Positions 24,922 to 37,094 of a stretch of 64,000 nucleotides of DNA are shown here, one piece after another. How positions within the stretch are numbered: position 1 is the first letter of the stretch; each line of letters opens with the position of its first letter. Position numbers and translations under genes: made by a program. The notes below the pieces were generated by a model. The model saw only the letters and a list, made by a program, of their open reading frames with translations. It was not told the origin of the DNA and made no database searches. Source of the DNA: Piscinibacter sp. XHJ-5 (GTDB lineage Bacteria > Pseudomonadota > Gammaproteobacteria > Burkholderiales > Burkholderiaceae_C); contig NZ_CP123228.1 of NCBI RefSeq assembly GCF_029855045.1, positions 3,596,001 to 3,660,000 of the forward strand, in the 5' to 3' direction.

Positions 24922-27228
24922 TTATGCCTTGGCGACGCTGATCGCGCCGAACATCGCGCCCAGCGAAGCCGTTGCCGGATGGCCGGCCGGCACGCGCACG
25001 GCGCTGTCGGCGAGCGTGGTGTCCAGGCGCACCGGCAGCACCGCTTCGACGCCGTCCTGGATCACGCGCACGCGGTCGCCGGCGGCCAGACCGAGTCGCG
25101 ACCAGACCGCGTGCGACACGCTCGCCACCGGGGGTGCGGCATCGGCCGTGAGCTGCAGCGAAGTCGCGCGCCGCACCAGCGAGTCGGTGCAGTAGATCGG
25201 CACGTCGGCCACGCGCTCGAGATCCTGCGAGGACGGGGCGAGCGAGACCGCCGCGGACGACCGGTTGTTCAGGCGGGCGGCGATGTCGCCCGCGAGCGCT
25301 TCGGCCTTGACATCTTCCGAGGTCTCGAATTCGAAGCCCGGCAGGCCGAGCATGTTGCCGAGCACGCGCAGCACCTTCCACGCCGGACGGGTGTCGGCGC
25401 GCGGCCGCACGACGCCGTGGAAGCTTTGCACGCGGCCTTCGGCGTTGACGAAGGTGCCCGAGGTCTCGGCGAACGGCGCGATCGGCAGCAGGACGTCGGC
25501 GCACTCGACCGCCGCGTTCTTGAACGGCGTCAGCGCGACCACCATCTCGGCCGTCCGCAGCGCCGCGACAGCGGCGTTGGGTCGCGCCGCATCGAAGGCG
25601 GGTTCGACGTTGAGCAGCAGGCACGCCTGAAGGTCGCCGGCGAGCATCTGCCCGGCGTCGCGGCCGCCCTGTCCGGGAAGCGCGTTGACCAGCTGCGCGC
25701 CGACCGTGTTGGCGTCTTCCGTGAGGTAGCCGACCGCGGCGCCGGTTTGCTCGCCGATCCAGTTGGCCAGTGACAGCAGCGCCGATGCCTGCGGATGCTG
25801 GGCGGCGGCGTTGCCGAGCAGCACCGCCTTGCGCTCACCGGACAGCAGCGAGTCGGCGACCGCCTGGGCGTCGTTGCCGACCTCGGCATCCACCGGCGGC
25901 TTCACGCCCTTGGCGGCGCCCACGGCGGCAGCGACCGACGCGAGCGCATTCACCCATGCACCGGGCGGCGCCGTCATCGTGCCGGCCAGCGGCATCGCCC
26001 AGTCGTCGTGCACGGCATGCAAGCTGTGGATTCGCCCGCCCTTCTTCGCCGCCTGGCGCAGCCGCTGCGCGAACAACGGATGATCCTTGCGCAGGAACGA
26101 TCCGACGACCAGCACGCGCTGCAGGCTGGACAGCGCCGAGATGGGCATGCCGAGCCAGCGCACACCCTCGGGTTGCGTGAAGTCGGCGTGCCGGGTGCGG
26201 TAGTCGATGTTCTCGCTGCCCAGGCCACGCACCAGCTTGGCCAGCAGGTGCAGCTCCTCGACGGTGCTGTGCGCCGAGCCCAGCGCGCCGATCGCCTGCG
26301 GTCCGTGATCGGCCTTGATCTGCGTGAGGCCGCGCACCACGTAGTCGAGGGCAGTCGTCCAGTCGACCGTCTTCCACTCGCCGCCCTGCTTGAGCATGGG
26401 CGCCGTAAGGCGGTCGTCGCTGTTCAGCGCCTCGTAGGAGAAGCGATCGCGATCGGCCAGCCAGCACTCGTTGACCTCTTCGTTCTCCAGCGGTACGACG
26501 CGCAACACCTTGCCCTGCCTGATCTGCACGATCAGGTTGGCGCCGGTGCTGTCGTGCGGGCTCACGCTCTTGCGCCGCGAAAGCTCCCAGGTGCGCGCCT
26601 GGTAGCGGAAAGGCTTGCTGGTGATCGCCCCGACCGGGCACAGGTCGATCATGTTGCCCGACAGCTCGGAGTCGACAGTGTCGCCGGCGATGGTGGTGAT
26701 CTCCGAATGCTCGCCGCGATGGATCATGCCGAGCTCCATCACGCCGGCCACTTCCTGGCCGAACCGGACGCAGCGCGTGCAGTGGATGCAGCGCGTCATC
26801 TCTTCCATCGACAGCAGCGGCCCGACTTCCTTGTGGAAGACCACGCGCTTTTCTTCTTCGTAGCGCGACGACGAGCCGCCATAGCCCACCGCCAAGTCCT
26901 GCAGCTGGCATTCGCCGCCTTGATCGCAGATGGGGCAGTCGAGCGGATGGTTGATCAGCAGGAACTCCATGACGCTCTGCTGCGCCTTGACCGCCTTGTC
27001 GCTCTTGGTGCGGACGATCATTCCCTGCGTGACCGGCGTGGCGCAGGCCGGCATGGGCTTGGGCGCCTTCTCGACGTCGACCAGGCACATGCGGCAGTTG
27101 GCCGCGATCGAGAGCTTCTTGTGATAGCAGAAGTGAGGGATGTAGGTACCTGCCTTGTCGGCGGCATGCATGACCATGCTGCCCTCGGGCACCTGAACCT
27201 TCTTCCCGTCGAGTTCGATTTCGATCAT
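24922..27228 (-). CDS. nuoG: NADH-quinone oxidoreductase subunit G
   Basis: NuoG is the largest peripheral subunit and carries several iron-sulfur clusters that pass electrons from NuoF/NuoE. The N-terminal [2Fe-2S] domain has [15 protein letters not shown] and a later CATP. The His/Cys 4Fe-4S region includes [14 protein letters not shown], followed by [13 protein letters not shown] and the molybdopterin-like domain. At 768 residues it is shorter than the E. coli protein, as is usual in betaproteobacteria. The ATG at 27228 begins [13 protein letters not shown], two bases after the nuoF stop. Confidence 0.96.
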   Translation of the reverse strand: MIEIELDGKKVQVPEGSMVMHAADKAGTYIPHFCYHKKLSIAANCRMCLVDVEKAPKPMPACATPVTQGMIVRTKSDKAVKAQQSVMEFLLINHPLDCPICDQGGECQLQDLAVGYGGSSSRYEEEKRVVFHKEVGPLLSMEEMTRCIHCTRCVRFGQEVAGVMELGMIHRGEHSEITTIAGDTVDSELSGNMIDLCPVGAITSKPFRYQARTWELSRRKSVSPHDSTGANLIVQIRQGKVLRVVPLENEEVNECWLADRDRFSYEALNSDDRLTAPMLKQGGEWKTVDWTTALDYVVRGLTQIKADHGPQAIGALGSAHSTVEELHLLAKLVRGLGSENIDYRTRHADFTQPEGVRWLGMPISALSSLQRVLVVGSFLRKDHPLFAQRLRQAAKKGGRIHSLHAVHDDWAMPLAGTMTAPPGAWVNALASVAAAVGAAKGVKPPVDAEVGNDAQAVADSLLSGERKAVLLGNAAAQHPQASALLSLANWIGEQTGAAVGYLTEDANTVGAQLVNALPGQGGRDAGQMLAGDLQACLLLNVEPAFDAARPNAAVAALRTAEMVVALTPFKNAAVECADVLLPIAPFAETSGTFVNAEGRVQSFHGVVRPRADTRPAWKVLRVLGNMLGLPGFEFETSEDVKAEALAGDIAARLNNRSSAAVSLAPSSQDLERVADVPIYCTDSLVRRATSLQLTADAAPPVASVSHAVWSRLGLAAGDRVRVIQDGVEAVLPVRLDTTLADSAVRVPAGHPATASLGAMFGAISVAKA

Positions 27229-27230
27229 GT

Positions 27231-28574
27231 TCAGACGTAGGCCGGCACGACGCAGGTCTTGTGTTCGATGTGGTGGACGAACTCGTCCCGGAAGTGCTTG
27301 ATCATGGCGCGCACCGGCATCGCCGCCGCGTCGCCCAGCGCGCAGATGGTGCGACCCTGGATGTTGTCGGCCACCGAGTTGAGCAGGTCGATGTCGGCCA
27401 TCCTGCCGTGCCCGTGCTCGATGCGGTCCACCATCCGCCACAACCAGCCCGTGCCTTCGCGGCAAGGCGTGCACTGGCCGCAACTTTCATGCTGGTAGAA
27501 GTAGGACAGTCGCAGCAGGCTCTTCACCATGCAGCGTGAGTCGTCCATCACGATGACCGCGCCCGAGCCCAGCATGGAACCGGCCTTCGCGATGGCGTCG
27601 TAGTCCATCGTCAGGTCCATCATGATGCTCGCGGGCAGCACCGGCGCGGACGATCCGCCCGGAATCACCGCCTTCAGCTGGCGACCCTTGCGCACGCCGC
27701 CGGCAAGCTCGAGCAGCCTGGAGAACGGCGTGCCGAGCGGCACCTCGAAGTTGCCGGGCTTCTCGACATCACCCACCACCGAGAAGATCTTGGTCCCGCC
27801 GTTGTTCGGCTTGCCGATCTCGAGATAGGGCTGGCCGCCGTTGACGATGATCCACGGCACCGCGGCGAAGGTCTCGGTGTTGTTGATCGTCGTCGGCTTG
27901 CCGTAGAGGCCGTAGCTGGCCGGGAAAGGCGGCTTGAAGCGCGGCTGGCCCTTCTTGCCTTCGAGCGATTCGAGCAGCGCGGTTTCCTCGCCGCAGATGT
28001 AGGCGCCGAAGCCGTGCGAGGCATGCAGCTGGAAGTTGAACCCCGAGCCGAGGATCTCGTTGCCGAGGTAGCCGGCGCGGCGCGCTTCCTCGAGCGCCTC
28101 TTCGAAGCGCTCGTACACCTCGAAGATTTCGCCGTGGATGTAGTTGTAGCCGACCGCGATGCCCATCGCGTACGCCGCGATCGCCATGCCTTCGATGACG
28201 ATGTGCGGGTTGAACATCAGGATGTCGCGGTCCTTGCAGGTGCCGGGCTCGCCTTCGTCGGAGTTGCAGACGAGGTACTTCGCGCCGGGGAACTGCCGCG
28301 GCATGAAGCTCCACTTGAGGCCGGTGGGGAAGCCCGCGCCACCGCGGCCGCGCAGGCCCGAGGCCTTGACCTCGGCGACCACCTGCTCGGGCGTCATGCC
28401 TTCGCCGCCGTCCTTGCCCAGGATCTTGCGCAGCGCCTTGTAGCCGCCCCGGGCTTCGTAGTCGGCAAGGCGCCAGTTGCGGCCGTCGAGGCCCGCGTAG
28501 ATCTGCGGATCGATGTGCCGCCCGTGGAAGCAGGTCTCGTTGCCGGTGGCCTGGAATCTGGAGAGATCGAGCAT
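27231..28574 (-). CDS. nuoF: NADH-quinone oxidoreductase subunit F
   Basis: NuoF binds NADH and FMN and holds cluster N3. It has 447 residues from the ATG at 28574. The NADH/FMN-binding glycine-rich segment [15 protein letters not shown] is at about 70-85, followed by [14 protein letters not shown] and [14 protein letters not shown]. The 4Fe-4S motif is [15 protein letters not shown] with the fourth Cys in [18 protein letters not shown] four codons earlier (28586) would give MPTD in front and is a possible alternative start. Confidence 0.96.
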   Translation of the reverse strand: MLDLSRFQATGNETCFHGRHIDPQIYAGLDGRNWRLADYEARGGYKALRKILGKDGGEGMTPEQVVAEVKASGLRGRGGAGFPTGLKWSFMPRQFPGAKYLVCNSDEGEPGTCKDRDILMFNPHIVIEGMAIAAYAMGIAVGYNYIHGEIFEVYERFEEALEEARRAGYLGNEILGSGFNFQLHASHGFGAYICGEETALLESLEGKKGQPRFKPPFPASYGLYGKPTTINNTETFAAVPWIIVNGGQPYLEIGKPNNGGTKIFSVVGDVEKPGNFEVPLGTPFSRLLELAGGVRKGRQLKAVIPGGSSAPVLPASIMMDLTMDYDAIAKAGSMLGSGAVIVMDDSRCMVKSLLRLSYFYQHESCGQCTPCREGTGWLWRMVDRIEHGHGRMADIDLLNSVADNIQGRTICALGDAAAMPVRAMIKHFRDEFVHHIEHKTCVVPAYV

Positions 28575-28588
28575 GTCGGTGGGCACTC

Positions 28589-29083
28589 TTACTTCGCGCC
28601 TTGCGCGGCCGTGGCGAGGGTGTCGATCAGCGCATCGATGCGGTCGTCGGTCATGAAGCTGACCATCTGCCGGTCGTTGACCAGCAGGACGGGGGCATCC
28701 GCGCACGCGCCCAGACATTCGCTCTTCTGCACGGTGAACAGGCCGTCGGCTGTCGTGCCGCCCTCCTCCACGTGCAATCGCGAGCACAGGTGCTGCAGCG
28801 CCTGCTGGCCGTCGCGCAGCTGGCACGGCAGGTTGGTGCAGACATTCAGCTTGAAGCGGCCGAGCGGCTGCTGGTTGTACATGTTGTAGAAGGTGGTCAC
28901 CTCGTGCACGGCGATGGCGGGCATGCCGAGGTACTCCGCGACGGCGAGCTCGCTCTCCTGCGAGACGTGGCCGAACGCCTCCTGCACGATGGCCAGGCAG
29001 GCCATCACCGCCGATTGGCGCTGATCCGGCGGGTACTTGGCGACCTCCCGCGCGAAGCGCTCCTTCATCGCGTCCGAAATCAT
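28589..29083 (-). CDS. nuoE: NADH-quinone oxidoreductase subunit E
   Basis: NuoE is a thioredoxin-like [2Fe-2S] subunit that partners NuoF at the NADH-oxidising tip of complex I. The 164-residue protein has its cluster ligands in [13 protein letters not shown] (about 90-100) and [17 protein letters not shown] (about 130-146). The N-terminal helical domain ([22 protein letters not shown], quoted to its first part) is typical. Its ATG overlaps the nuoD stop by 4 bp. Confidence 0.96.
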   Translation of the reverse strand: MISDAMKERFAREVAKYPPDQRQSAVMACLAIVQEAFGHVSQESELAVAEYLGMPAIAVHEVTTFYNMYNQQPLGRFKLNVCTNLPCQLRDGQQALQHLCSRLHVEEGGTTADGLFTVQKSECLGACADAPVLLVNDRQMVSFMTDDRIDALIDTLATAAQGAK

Positions 29084-30333
29084 CGGTCGATCTCCCCAAA
29101 CACAATGTCCATCGTGCCGATGACGGCGACCGCGTCGGCGATCATGTGGCCGCGGGACATCTCGTCGAGGGCCGCCAGGTGCGGGAATCCAGGCGCGCGA
29201 ATCTTCAGGCGGTACGGCTTGTTGGCACCGTCGCTGACGAGGTAGATGCCGAACTCGCCCTTGGGATGCTCCACCGCGGCATACGCTTCGCCCTCGGGCA
29301 CGTGGAAGCCTTCGGTGAAGAGCTTGAAGTGGTGGATCAGCTCTTCCATGCTGGTCTTCATCTCCACCCGCGACGGCGGAGCGACCTTGTGGTTGGCGGT
29401 GATCACCGGGCCCGGGTTGTTGCGCAGCCACTCGACGCACTGCTGGATGATGCGGTTGGACTGGCGCATCTCCTCGATGCGCACCAGATAGCGGTCGTAG
29501 GTGTCGCCGTTGACGCCGACCGGGATGTCGAAGTCGAGCTTGTCGTAGACCTCGTAGGGCTGCTTCTTGCGCAGGTCCCACTCGATGCCGGAGCCGCGCA
29601 GCATCGGTCCGGTGAAGCCCAGGTTCAGCGCACGTTCCGGCGACACGACGCCGATGCCCACGGTGCGCTGCTTCCAGATGCGGTTGTCGGTGAGCAGCGT
29701 CTCGTACTCGTCGACATACTTCGGAAAGCGCCGGGTGAAATCGTCGATGAAGTCCAGCAGCGAACCCTGCCGGTTCTCGTTCATCTTGGCGAGCGCCTTC
29801 GCGTTGCGGATCTTCGAGACCCGGTATTGCGGCATCTCGTCGGGCAGGTCCCGGTACACGCCACCGGGGCGGTAGTAGGCCGCATGCATGCGCGCGCCGG
29901 AGACCGCCTCGTACATGTCGAACATGTCCTCGCGCTCGCGGAAGCAGTAGATGAAGATGTTCATCGCACCACAGTCGAGCCCGTGCGCGCCAAGCCACAG
30001 CGTGTGATTCAGCAGGCGCGTGATCTCGTCGAACATGACGCGGATGTACTGCGCGCGGATGGGCACGTCGACGCCGAGCAGCTTTTCGATTGCCAGGCAG
30101 TAGGCGTGCTCGTTGGACATCATCGACACGTAGTCGAGGCGGTCCATGTAGGGCAGCGACTGGATGAAGGTGCGCGTCTCGGCGAGCTTCTCGGTCGCGC
30201 GGTGCAGCAGGCCGATGTGCGGGTCGGCGCGCTGGATGACTTCGCCGTCGAGCTCGAGCACCAGGCGAAGCACTCCGTGCGCCGCGGGGTGCTGCGGGCC
30301 GAAGTTGAGCGTGTAGTTCTTGATCTCAGCCAT
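29080..30333 (-). CDS. nuoD: NADH-quinone oxidoreductase subunit D
   Basis: NuoD is the 49-kDa-type subunit that lines the quinone-reduction site with NuoB. It has 417 residues and is not fused to NuoC, unlike in E. coli. Signatures are [20 protein letters not shown] (about 10-29), [14 protein letters not shown] and the C-terminal [20 protein letters not shown]. The quinone-site histidine and tyrosine are in the expected conserved segments. It follows nuoC by only 6 bp. Confidence 0.97.
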   Translation of the reverse strand: MAEIKNYTLNFGPQHPAAHGVLRLVLELDGEVIQRADPHIGLLHRATEKLAETRTFIQSLPYMDRLDYVSMMSNEHAYCLAIEKLLGVDVPIRAQYIRVMFDEITRLLNHTLWLGAHGLDCGAMNIFIYCFREREDMFDMYEAVSGARMHAAYYRPGGVYRDLPDEMPQYRVSKIRNAKALAKMNENRQGSLLDFIDDFTRRFPKYVDEYETLLTDNRIWKQRTVGIGVVSPERALNLGFTGPMLRGSGIEWDLRKKQPYEVYDKLDFDIPVGVNGDTYDRYLVRIEEMRQSNRIIQQCVEWLRNNPGPVITANHKVAPPSRVEMKTSMEELIHHFKLFTEGFHVPEGEAYAAVEHPKGEFGIYLVSDGANKPYRLKIRAPGFPHLAALDEMSRGHMIADAVAVIGTMDIVFGEIDR

Positions 30334-30339
30334 GGTGGT

Positions 30340-30936
30340 TCACTGCAGGCCGCCGTAGTTGTCTTCGCGCACGACGCGCGGCACGAGCTCGCGCGGCTCG
30401 ATCGTCACCGGCTGGTAGATGACGCGCTTCTGGTCGGGGTCGTAGCGCATCTCGACATGCCCCGAGACCGGGAAGTCCTTGCGGAACGGATGACCGATGA
30501 AGCCGTAGTCGGTGAGGATGCGGCGCAAGTCGAGGTGGCCATCGAAGATGATGCCGAACAGGTCGAACGCCTCGCGCTCGAACCAGTTGGCGCTGCTCCA
30601 CACGTCGACCAGCGAGGCGACCGTCGGCACGTCATCGTCGGGCGCGAACACCTTGAGTCGCACGCGCCAGTTGTTCGTGATCGACAGCAGATGGCTCACG
30701 ACACAGAATCGCGGCCCCTCCCATGGCTGGTCCTTGTAGTTGGCGTAGTCGACGCCGCACAAGTCGATGAGCTGCTCGAACTTCAGCGACGGGTCGTCGC
30801 GCAGCTTCAGCGCCGCTTCGAGGTAGTCGGCCGCGCCGACCGCGACCGTGATCTCGCCGCGCTCTCGCACCAGCTTCTTGATCTGCGCGCCGAGGACCGA
30901 TTCGAGCGCTGCCTGCAGGGTGTCCAGTCGTGTCAT
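30340..30936 (-). CDS. nuoC: NADH-quinone oxidoreductase subunit C
   Basis: NuoC is the 30-kDa-type peripheral subunit of complex I. The 198-residue protein carries the 30-kDa signature [20 protein letters not shown] (about 121-140) and the nearby [14 protein letters not shown]. The start at 30936 ([13 protein letters not shown]) sits 4 bp after nuoB; an upstream in-frame extension has no family similarity. It is separate from nuoD, as in mitochondria and betaproteobacteria. Confidence 0.96.
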   Translation of the reverse strand: MTRLDTLQAALESVLGAQIKKLVRERGEITVAVGAADYLEAALKLRDDPSLKFEQLIDLCGVDYANYKDQPWEGPRFCVVSHLLSITNNWRVRLKVFAPDDDVPTVASLVDVWSSANWFEREAFDLFGIIFDGHLDLRRILTDYGFIGHPFRKDFPVSGHVEMRYDPDQKRVIYQPVTIEPRELVPRVVREDNYGGLQ

Positions 30937-30940
30937 CGGC

Positions 30941-31417
30941 TCACCGTGCGATGGTGTTCTCGCGGCGAATCTTCGCCTGCAGTTGCATGATCCCGTAGAG
31001 CAGCGCTTCCGCGGTGGGCGGACAGCCGGGCACGTAGACGTCGACCGGCACGATGCGGTCGCAGCCGCGCACCACCGAATAGCTGTAGTGGTAGTAGCCG
31101 CCGCCATTGGCGCACGAGCCCATGCTCAGCACCCAGCGCGGCTCGGCCATCTGGTCGTAGACCTTGCGCAAGGCCGGCGCCATCTTGTTGCACAGCGTGC
31201 CGGCCACGATCATCAGGTCGGACTGCCGCGGGCTGGGCCGGAACAGCATGCCGAAGCGGTCGATGTCGTAGCGCGCCGCACCGGCATGCATCATCTCGAC
31301 GGCGCAGCAGGCCAGCCCGAAGGTCATCGGCCATAGCGAGCCGGTCTTCGACCAGTTGATCACCGTGTCCAGGCTGGTGGTGACGAAACCCTCTTTCAGA
31401 ACGCCTTCGATTCCCAT
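30941..31417 (-). CDS. nuoB: NADH-quinone oxidoreductase subunit B
   Basis: NuoB (PSST-type) binds cluster N2, the immediate electron donor to quinone. The 158-residue protein has the adjacent cysteine pair in [13 protein letters not shown] (about 36-37), then [17 protein letters not shown] with Cys101 and the last ligand in [14 protein letters not shown] (about 131). The amphipathic N-terminal [13 protein letters not shown] is intact. It lies 12 bp after nuoA. Confidence 0.97.
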   Translation of the reverse strand: MGIEGVLKEGFVTTSLDTVINWSKTGSLWPMTFGLACCAVEMMHAGAARYDIDRFGMLFRPSPRQSDLMIVAGTLCNKMAPALRKVYDQMAEPRWVLSMGSCANGGGYYHYSYSVVRGCDRIVPVDVYVPGCPPTAEALLYGIMQLQAKIRRENTIAR

Positions 31418-31429
31418 GTGGCTACTCCG

Positions 31430-31789
31430 TCATTCCCAGTCGAGGGCGCCCTTTTTCCACTCGTAGGCAAAGCCGACGACGAGGATGGCCAGGAAGATCA
31501 TCATGGCCCAGAAGCCCACCGCGCCGATTTCCTTCAGCGCCACGGCCCAGGGGAAGAGGAACGCGATCTCGAGGTCGAACAGGATGAAGAGGATGGCCAC
31601 CAGGTAGTAGCGCACATCGAACTTCATGCGCGCGTCTTCAAAGGCTTCGAAGCCGCACTCGTAGGGGGAATTCTTCGCCGTGTCGGGACGGCGTGGGCCG
31701 AGAAGAAAGCCGAGCACCTGGGGGGCTACGCCGACTGCCACCCCCACCAAGATGAAGAGGATGACCGGCAGATAGGGTTCCAGGTTCAT
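31430..31789 (-). CDS. nuoA: NADH-quinone oxidoreductase subunit A
   Basis: NuoA is a small three-helix membrane subunit at the junction of the two arms of complex I. The 119-residue form starts [16 protein letters not shown]. The quinone-site loop between helices 1 and 2 is present ([20 protein letters not shown]), followed by [20 protein letters not shown] with the conserved acidic residues. It is the first nuo gene, 56 bp downstream of the tRNA-Leu gene, and probably shares its transcript. Confidence 0.96.
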   Translation of the reverse strand: MNLEPYLPVILFILVGVAVGVAPQVLGFLLGPRRPDTAKNSPYECGFEAFEDARMKFDVRYYLVAILFILFDLEIAFLFPWAVALKEIGAVGFWAMMIFLAILVVGFAYEWKKGALDWE

Positions 31790-31845
31790 GGCTTCGGCGG
31801 CTTTGCGATCGAACGGGGCTACAAGAGCCCCGTTCTTCAATGTGC

Positions 31846-31930
31846 TGGTGCCGACGGCGAGACTCGAACTCGCACAGCTTTCGCCACTACCCCCTCAAGA
31901 TAGCGTGTCTACCAATTTCACCACGTCGGC
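31846..31930 (-). tRNA. tRNA-Leu (anticodon GAG)
   Basis: This 85-nt cloverleaf lies on the minus strand with the CCA end encoded. The acceptor stem pairs GCCGACG with CGTCGGC. The D-arm is GTGGTGAAATTGGTAGACAC. The anticodon stem-loop is CTATC-TTGAGGG-GGTAG with one T-G pair, giving anticodon GAG. A variable arm and the GTTCGAGTC T-loop follow, as expected for a class II leucine tRNA. It lies between secG and nuoA. Confidence 0.96.
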
Positions 31931-32007
31931 CAAGGGTCCCGACTGACTGCTCAGGACTGATTCAAGGGCGTCGGATTGCATGAGGATGGCTCTCCGAACA
32001 GCCTTGA

Positions 32008-32037
32008 ATTCTAACCTCAAAGAAGGTGCTCTCTCAA
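32008..32037 (-). promoter_or_regulatory. Sigma-70-type promoter upstream of tRNA-Leu and nuo
   Basis: On the minus strand TTGAGA (32037-32032, five of six to TTGACA) and TAGAAT (32013-32008, five of six to TATAAT) are separated by 18 bp. They lie about 78 bp upstream of the tRNA, in the secG-tRNA gap. This is the best promoter-like pair seen near the nuo operon, so it may drive the tRNA and nuo genes together. Confidence 0.6.
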
Positions 32038-32084
32038 TGAAGCGGGCTGCTTGCCGCAGCGGCAGACGAGCCTCTTGACCTGCA

Positions 32085-32495
32085 TCACTTCGTCGGGATC
32101 GCGGCGGCGCCGGATGCGGCAGGCGCGGGCACCGCCACCGCGGCGCTGGCCGGCGTACCCTGACCGGCCGGGATCTGCGCCGCACCGCTCGCTGCCGGCG
32201 CTGTCGCCGGCGCGGCGGGACGGTCGAGGACGCTGCTGGGGACGGCGCCGCGCGAGCGGTCGTTGGACAGGTAGGCCAGCGACAGTGTGCAGACGAAGAA
32301 CAGGGCCGCGCACACCGCGGTCGAGCGCGACAGGAAGTTCGCGCTGCCGGTGGCGCCGAACAGGCTGCCGGAGGCTCCGCTGCCGAACGACGCGCCCATG
32401 TCGGCGCCCTTGCCGTGCTGGACCAGGACCAGGCCGATCATCGCGAGCGCCGCGAGGATCTGGATCATCACCACCACATTCAGCAACCAGTTCAT
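32085..32495 (-). CDS. secG: Preprotein translocase subunit SecG
   Basis: SecG is the small auxiliary subunit of the SecYEG channel. The N-terminal ~75 residues are canonical: a first helix VVMIQILAALAMIGLVLVQ, the cytoplasmic loop HGKGADMGASFGSGASGSLFG and a second helix AVCAALFFVCTLSLAYL. A low-complexity Ala/Pro/Ser tail of about 55 residues extends it to 136 residues, as is common in betaproteobacteria. It lies 39 bp after tpiA and before tRNA-Leu. Confidence 0.95.
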   Translation of the reverse strand: MNWLLNVVVMIQILAALAMIGLVLVQHGKGADMGASFGSGASGSLFGATGSANFLSRSTAVCAALFFVCTLSLAYLSNDRSRGAVPSSVLDRPAAPATAPAASGAAQIPAGQGTPASAAVAVPAPAASGAAAIPTK

Positions 32496-32534
32496 TTTTG
32501 TGTCAGCTCCAGGACATTCGAAGGCGCGCGCGGA

Positions 32535-33275
32535 TCAGCGCGCCGCCCGACAGATCGCGACGAAGTCCGCCGCCTTGAGGGAAGCCCCCCCGATGAGCCC
32601 GCCATCGATGTCGGGCTGCGAAAAAAGCGCAGCGGCGTTGTCGGGCTTGACGCTGCCGCCGTAGAGGATCTGCATCTGGTCGGACTTCGGCGTGGCCGCG
32701 TGCAGCTGCACACGCAGCAACGCGTGCACCGCCTGTGCCTGCTCGGGCGTGGCGGTGAGGCCGGTGCCTATCGCCCACACCGGCTCGTAGGCCACGACGA
32801 TCTGCGAGATGCAATGACCCAGCGTGTGGATCACCGCCGACATCTGTCGCTTGACGATGGCGTCGGTCTGGTTCGCCTCGCGCTCCGCCAGCGTCTCGCC
32901 GACGCAGACGATGGGTGTGAGGTTGTGCTTGAGCGCGATCTTGGCCTTGTCGGCCACCAGCTGGTCGCTCTCGGCGTGATAGGCCCGACGCTCGGAATGA
33001 CCGACGATGACGAAGCGGCAACCGAACTCCGCAAGCATCTCGGCCGACACCTCCCCGGTGTAGGCGCCGCTTTCATGCGCCGAGCAATCCTGGGCGCCCC
33101 AGCCGATTCGCTTGGCCTGCAGCGACAGCGCCACTTCCGACAGGTACGGAAACGGCGCGCAGACGGCGACGTCGGCGGTGTACGGCCCGGCTTCCTCGAC
33201 ACCGGCCAGAAGCTCGGTGTTGGTCAGCCGATTGCCGTTCATTTTCCAGTTGCCCACCACCAGCTTGCGACGCAT
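32535..33275 (-). CDS. tpiA: Triosephosphate isomerase
   Basis: TpiA interconverts dihydroxyacetone phosphate and glyceraldehyde 3-phosphate in glycolysis and gluconeogenesis. The 246-residue protein has the catalytic Lys in GNWKMNG (about 12), His in VGHSERR (about 95), Glu in [11 protein letters not shown] (about 166) and the phosphate loop in LYGGSVKP. The ATG at 33275 is preceded by GGGAGA at good spacing. An ATG at 33299 that overlaps the upstream gene lacks such a site. Confidence 0.97.
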   Translation of the reverse strand: MRRKLVVGNWKMNGNRLTNTELLAGVEEAGPYTADVAVCAPFPYLSEVALSLQAKRIGWGAQDCSAHESGAYTGEVSAEMLAEFGCRFVIVGHSERRAYHAESDQLVADKAKIALKHNLTPIVCVGETLAEREANQTDAIVKRQMSAVIHTLGHCISQIVVAYEPVWAIGTGLTATPEQAQAVHALLRVQLHAATPKSDQMQILYGGSVKPDNAAALFSQPDIDGGLIGGASLKAADFVAICRAAR

Positions 33276-33292
33276 CCGTGTCTCTCCCGCGT

Positions 33293-34279
33293 TCACCATT
33301 GCAGAACCAGCTTGCCGATGTGCTGGTTCGACTCCATCAGGGCATGCGCTTGCGCGGCCTGGTCCGCCGGGAACACCTGGTGGATCACCGGCTTGACCTT
33401 GCCGCTTTCGATCCAGGGCCAGACCTTGTCGCGCAGCGATCGCGCGATCGCGCTCTTGAACGGGACCGAGCGCGGCCGGAGGGTCGAGCCCGTGATCGTG
33501 AGGCGGCGACGCAGCACAGCGCCCGCGTCGATCTGCGCCTTGACGCCACCCTGCACCGCGATGATCACCAGCCGTCCGTCCTCGGCCAGGCAGCCGACCT
33601 CGCGCGCCACGTAATCACCGGCCACCATGTCGAGGATGACATTGCAGCCCCGACCCGCGGTGAGCCGCTGCACCTCGGCCGCGAAGTCGTGGGTGTTGTA
33701 GTTGATGGCCTCGTCGGCCCCCAGTGCGATGCAGGCCGAAGCCTTCGCATCGGAGCCCGCCGTCACGATGACCTTGGCGTTGGCGGCTTTGGCGAGCTGG
33801 ATCGCCGTCACGCCGATGCCGCTGGTGCCGCCCTGCACCAGCAGCGTCTCACCGGCCTGCAGATGTCCGCGGTCGAACACGTTGGACCAGACGGTGAAGA
33901 AGGTCTCCGGCAGGCTGGCCGCCGCGACATCGTCGAGCCCGGCCGGCGCCGGCAGGCACTGCCCCACCGGCGCGACGCACAACTCGGCGTAGCCGCCGCC
34001 GGCCACCAGTGCGCAGACACGGTCGCCAAGCTTCAGTCCCGCTTCGGCCAGCGCCGCGGCATCGCCGGCGACGATGGTGCCCGCCACTTCGAGCCCGGGA
34101 ATGTCGGAGGCGCCGGGGGGCACCGGATAGTGGCCCTTTCGCTGCAGCACGTCCGGGCGATTGACCCCGGACGCGGCCACCCGGATGAGTGCCTCGCCGG
34201 CACCGGCGACAGGGTCGGGCCGCTCGGCGGCACGAAGCACCTCCGGCGCGCCGTACGACGTGATTTCGATCGCTTTCAT
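33293..34279 (-). CDS. NAD(P)H:quinone oxidoreductase, zinc-free MDR family
   Basis: This 328-residue medium-chain dehydrogenase/reductase lacks the zinc ligands, like QOR and human PIG3. The N-terminal [15 protein letters not shown], the [20 protein letters not shown] region and the Rossmann glycine motif in [18 protein letters not shown] (about 142-159) are characteristic. It probably reduces quinones or enones with NADPH. It lies between pnp and tpiA in a minus-strand series, with tpiA starting 17 bp after its stop. Confidence 0.92.
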   Translation of the reverse strand: MKAIEITSYGAPEVLRAAERPDPVAGAGEALIRVAASGVNRPDVLQRKGHYPVPPGASDIPGLEVAGTIVAGDAAALAEAGLKLGDRVCALVAGGGYAELCVAPVGQCLPAPAGLDDVAAASLPETFFTVWSNVFDRGHLQAGETLLVQGGTSGIGVTAIQLAKAANAKVIVTAGSDAKASACIALGADEAINYNTHDFAAEVQRLTAGRGCNVILDMVAGDYVAREVGCLAEDGRLVIIAVQGGVKAQIDAGAVLRRRLTITGSTLRPRSVPFKSAIARSLRDKVWPWIESGKVKPVIHQVFPADQAAQAHALMESNQHIGKLVLQW

Positions 34280-34294
34280 CGCGTTCAGGACCCC

Positions 34295-34330
34295 GGCCGG
34301 CTGGCGGACGCTCGCGCGCCGCAGCCGGCC
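34295..34330 (-). other. Hairpin between pnp and the quinone oxidoreductase gene
   Basis: GGCCGGCTG (34295-34303) and CAGCCGGCC (34322-34330) form a perfect 9-bp stem with an 18-nt loop in the 61-bp gap after pnp. No T-tract follows on the minus strand, so it is more likely an RNA processing or stability element than a terminator. Confidence 0.5.
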
Positions 34331-34340
34331 TGCAGGCTCG

Positions 34341-36470
<2,130 letters not shown>

Positions 36471-36542
36471 GGCGTTCTCCGGTTTTCTTGGCGGGCACCG
36501 TATCGGGTGGTGCTCGGGCCCCGAAGCGCGGGCATCCTGGCG

Positions 36543-36594
36543 CGATGCCATTCCAGCGACGTTCCGCCTCGAACGTCAGTGGAATGACACATCG
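36543..36594 (-). promoter_or_regulatory. Long imperfect RNA stem in the pnp leader
   Basis: The pnp leader can fold into a 38-nt core hairpin: CATTCCA (36549-36555) with TGGAATG (36580-36586), and GACGTTC (36558-36564) with GAACGTC (36571-36577), separated by a 2x2 internal loop. CGATG (36543-36547) and CATCG (36590-36594) extend it. In E. coli an RNase III stem at the same place controls pnp autoregulation by PNPase. A similar role here is inference. Confidence 0.6.
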
Positions 36595-36614
36595 TCATCG
36601 ATGGCTGCCCTGCT

Positions 36615-36656
36615 CCAAACACAAAGAGCCTGTACTGGAGGATCCAGACAGGCTCT
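36615..36656 (-). terminator. rpsO: Terminator hairpin downstream of rpsO
   Basis: AGAGCCTGT (36625-36633) pairs perfectly with ACAGGCTCT (36648-36656), with an inner CTGGA/TCCAG stem and a GGA loop. On the minus strand it is followed by TTTGTGTTTGG. It starts about 18 bases after the rpsO stop and so resembles the E. coli rpsO terminator that sits before pnp. Partial read-through into pnp is expected. Confidence 0.8.
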
Positions 36657-36673
36657 CGCTTCTCATCGGCGGC

Positions 36674-36937
<264 letters not shown>

Positions 36938-36940
36938 CGT

Positions 36941-37001
36941 GTTTCCTGTGTGGCGGAAATGCCGTGCGGCCCGCGCAGTGGGCGGCAGCGGTTTCCTGTG
37001 T
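36941..37001 (-). repeat. Direct repeat of the rpsO ribosome-binding segment
   Basis: The 11-base segment ACACAGGAAAC, which holds the rpsO ribosome binding site (36951-36941 on the minus strand), occurs again exactly 50 bp upstream (37001-36991). The upstream copy is not followed by a start codon of any plausible gene. It might be a decoy entry site or a remnant duplication in the S15 leader. Confidence 0.45.
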
Positions 37002-37094
37002 TGAACTTGCGGTCGCCGGTGAAACCGACCAGCGCCGTGCCTGCTTTGCCCGCGGTTTGCATCACTGGATCGCTCCAGGAGCAAAGCCCGTCGA

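Noticed and set aside
17128..24941. Very long plus-strand open frames opposite the nuo genes (for example 17128-18822, 20040-22361, 22998-24941)
   Set aside because: Highly charged His/Arg/Asp/Gln-rich products antisense to conserved membrane subunits; codon structure mirrors the real genes.
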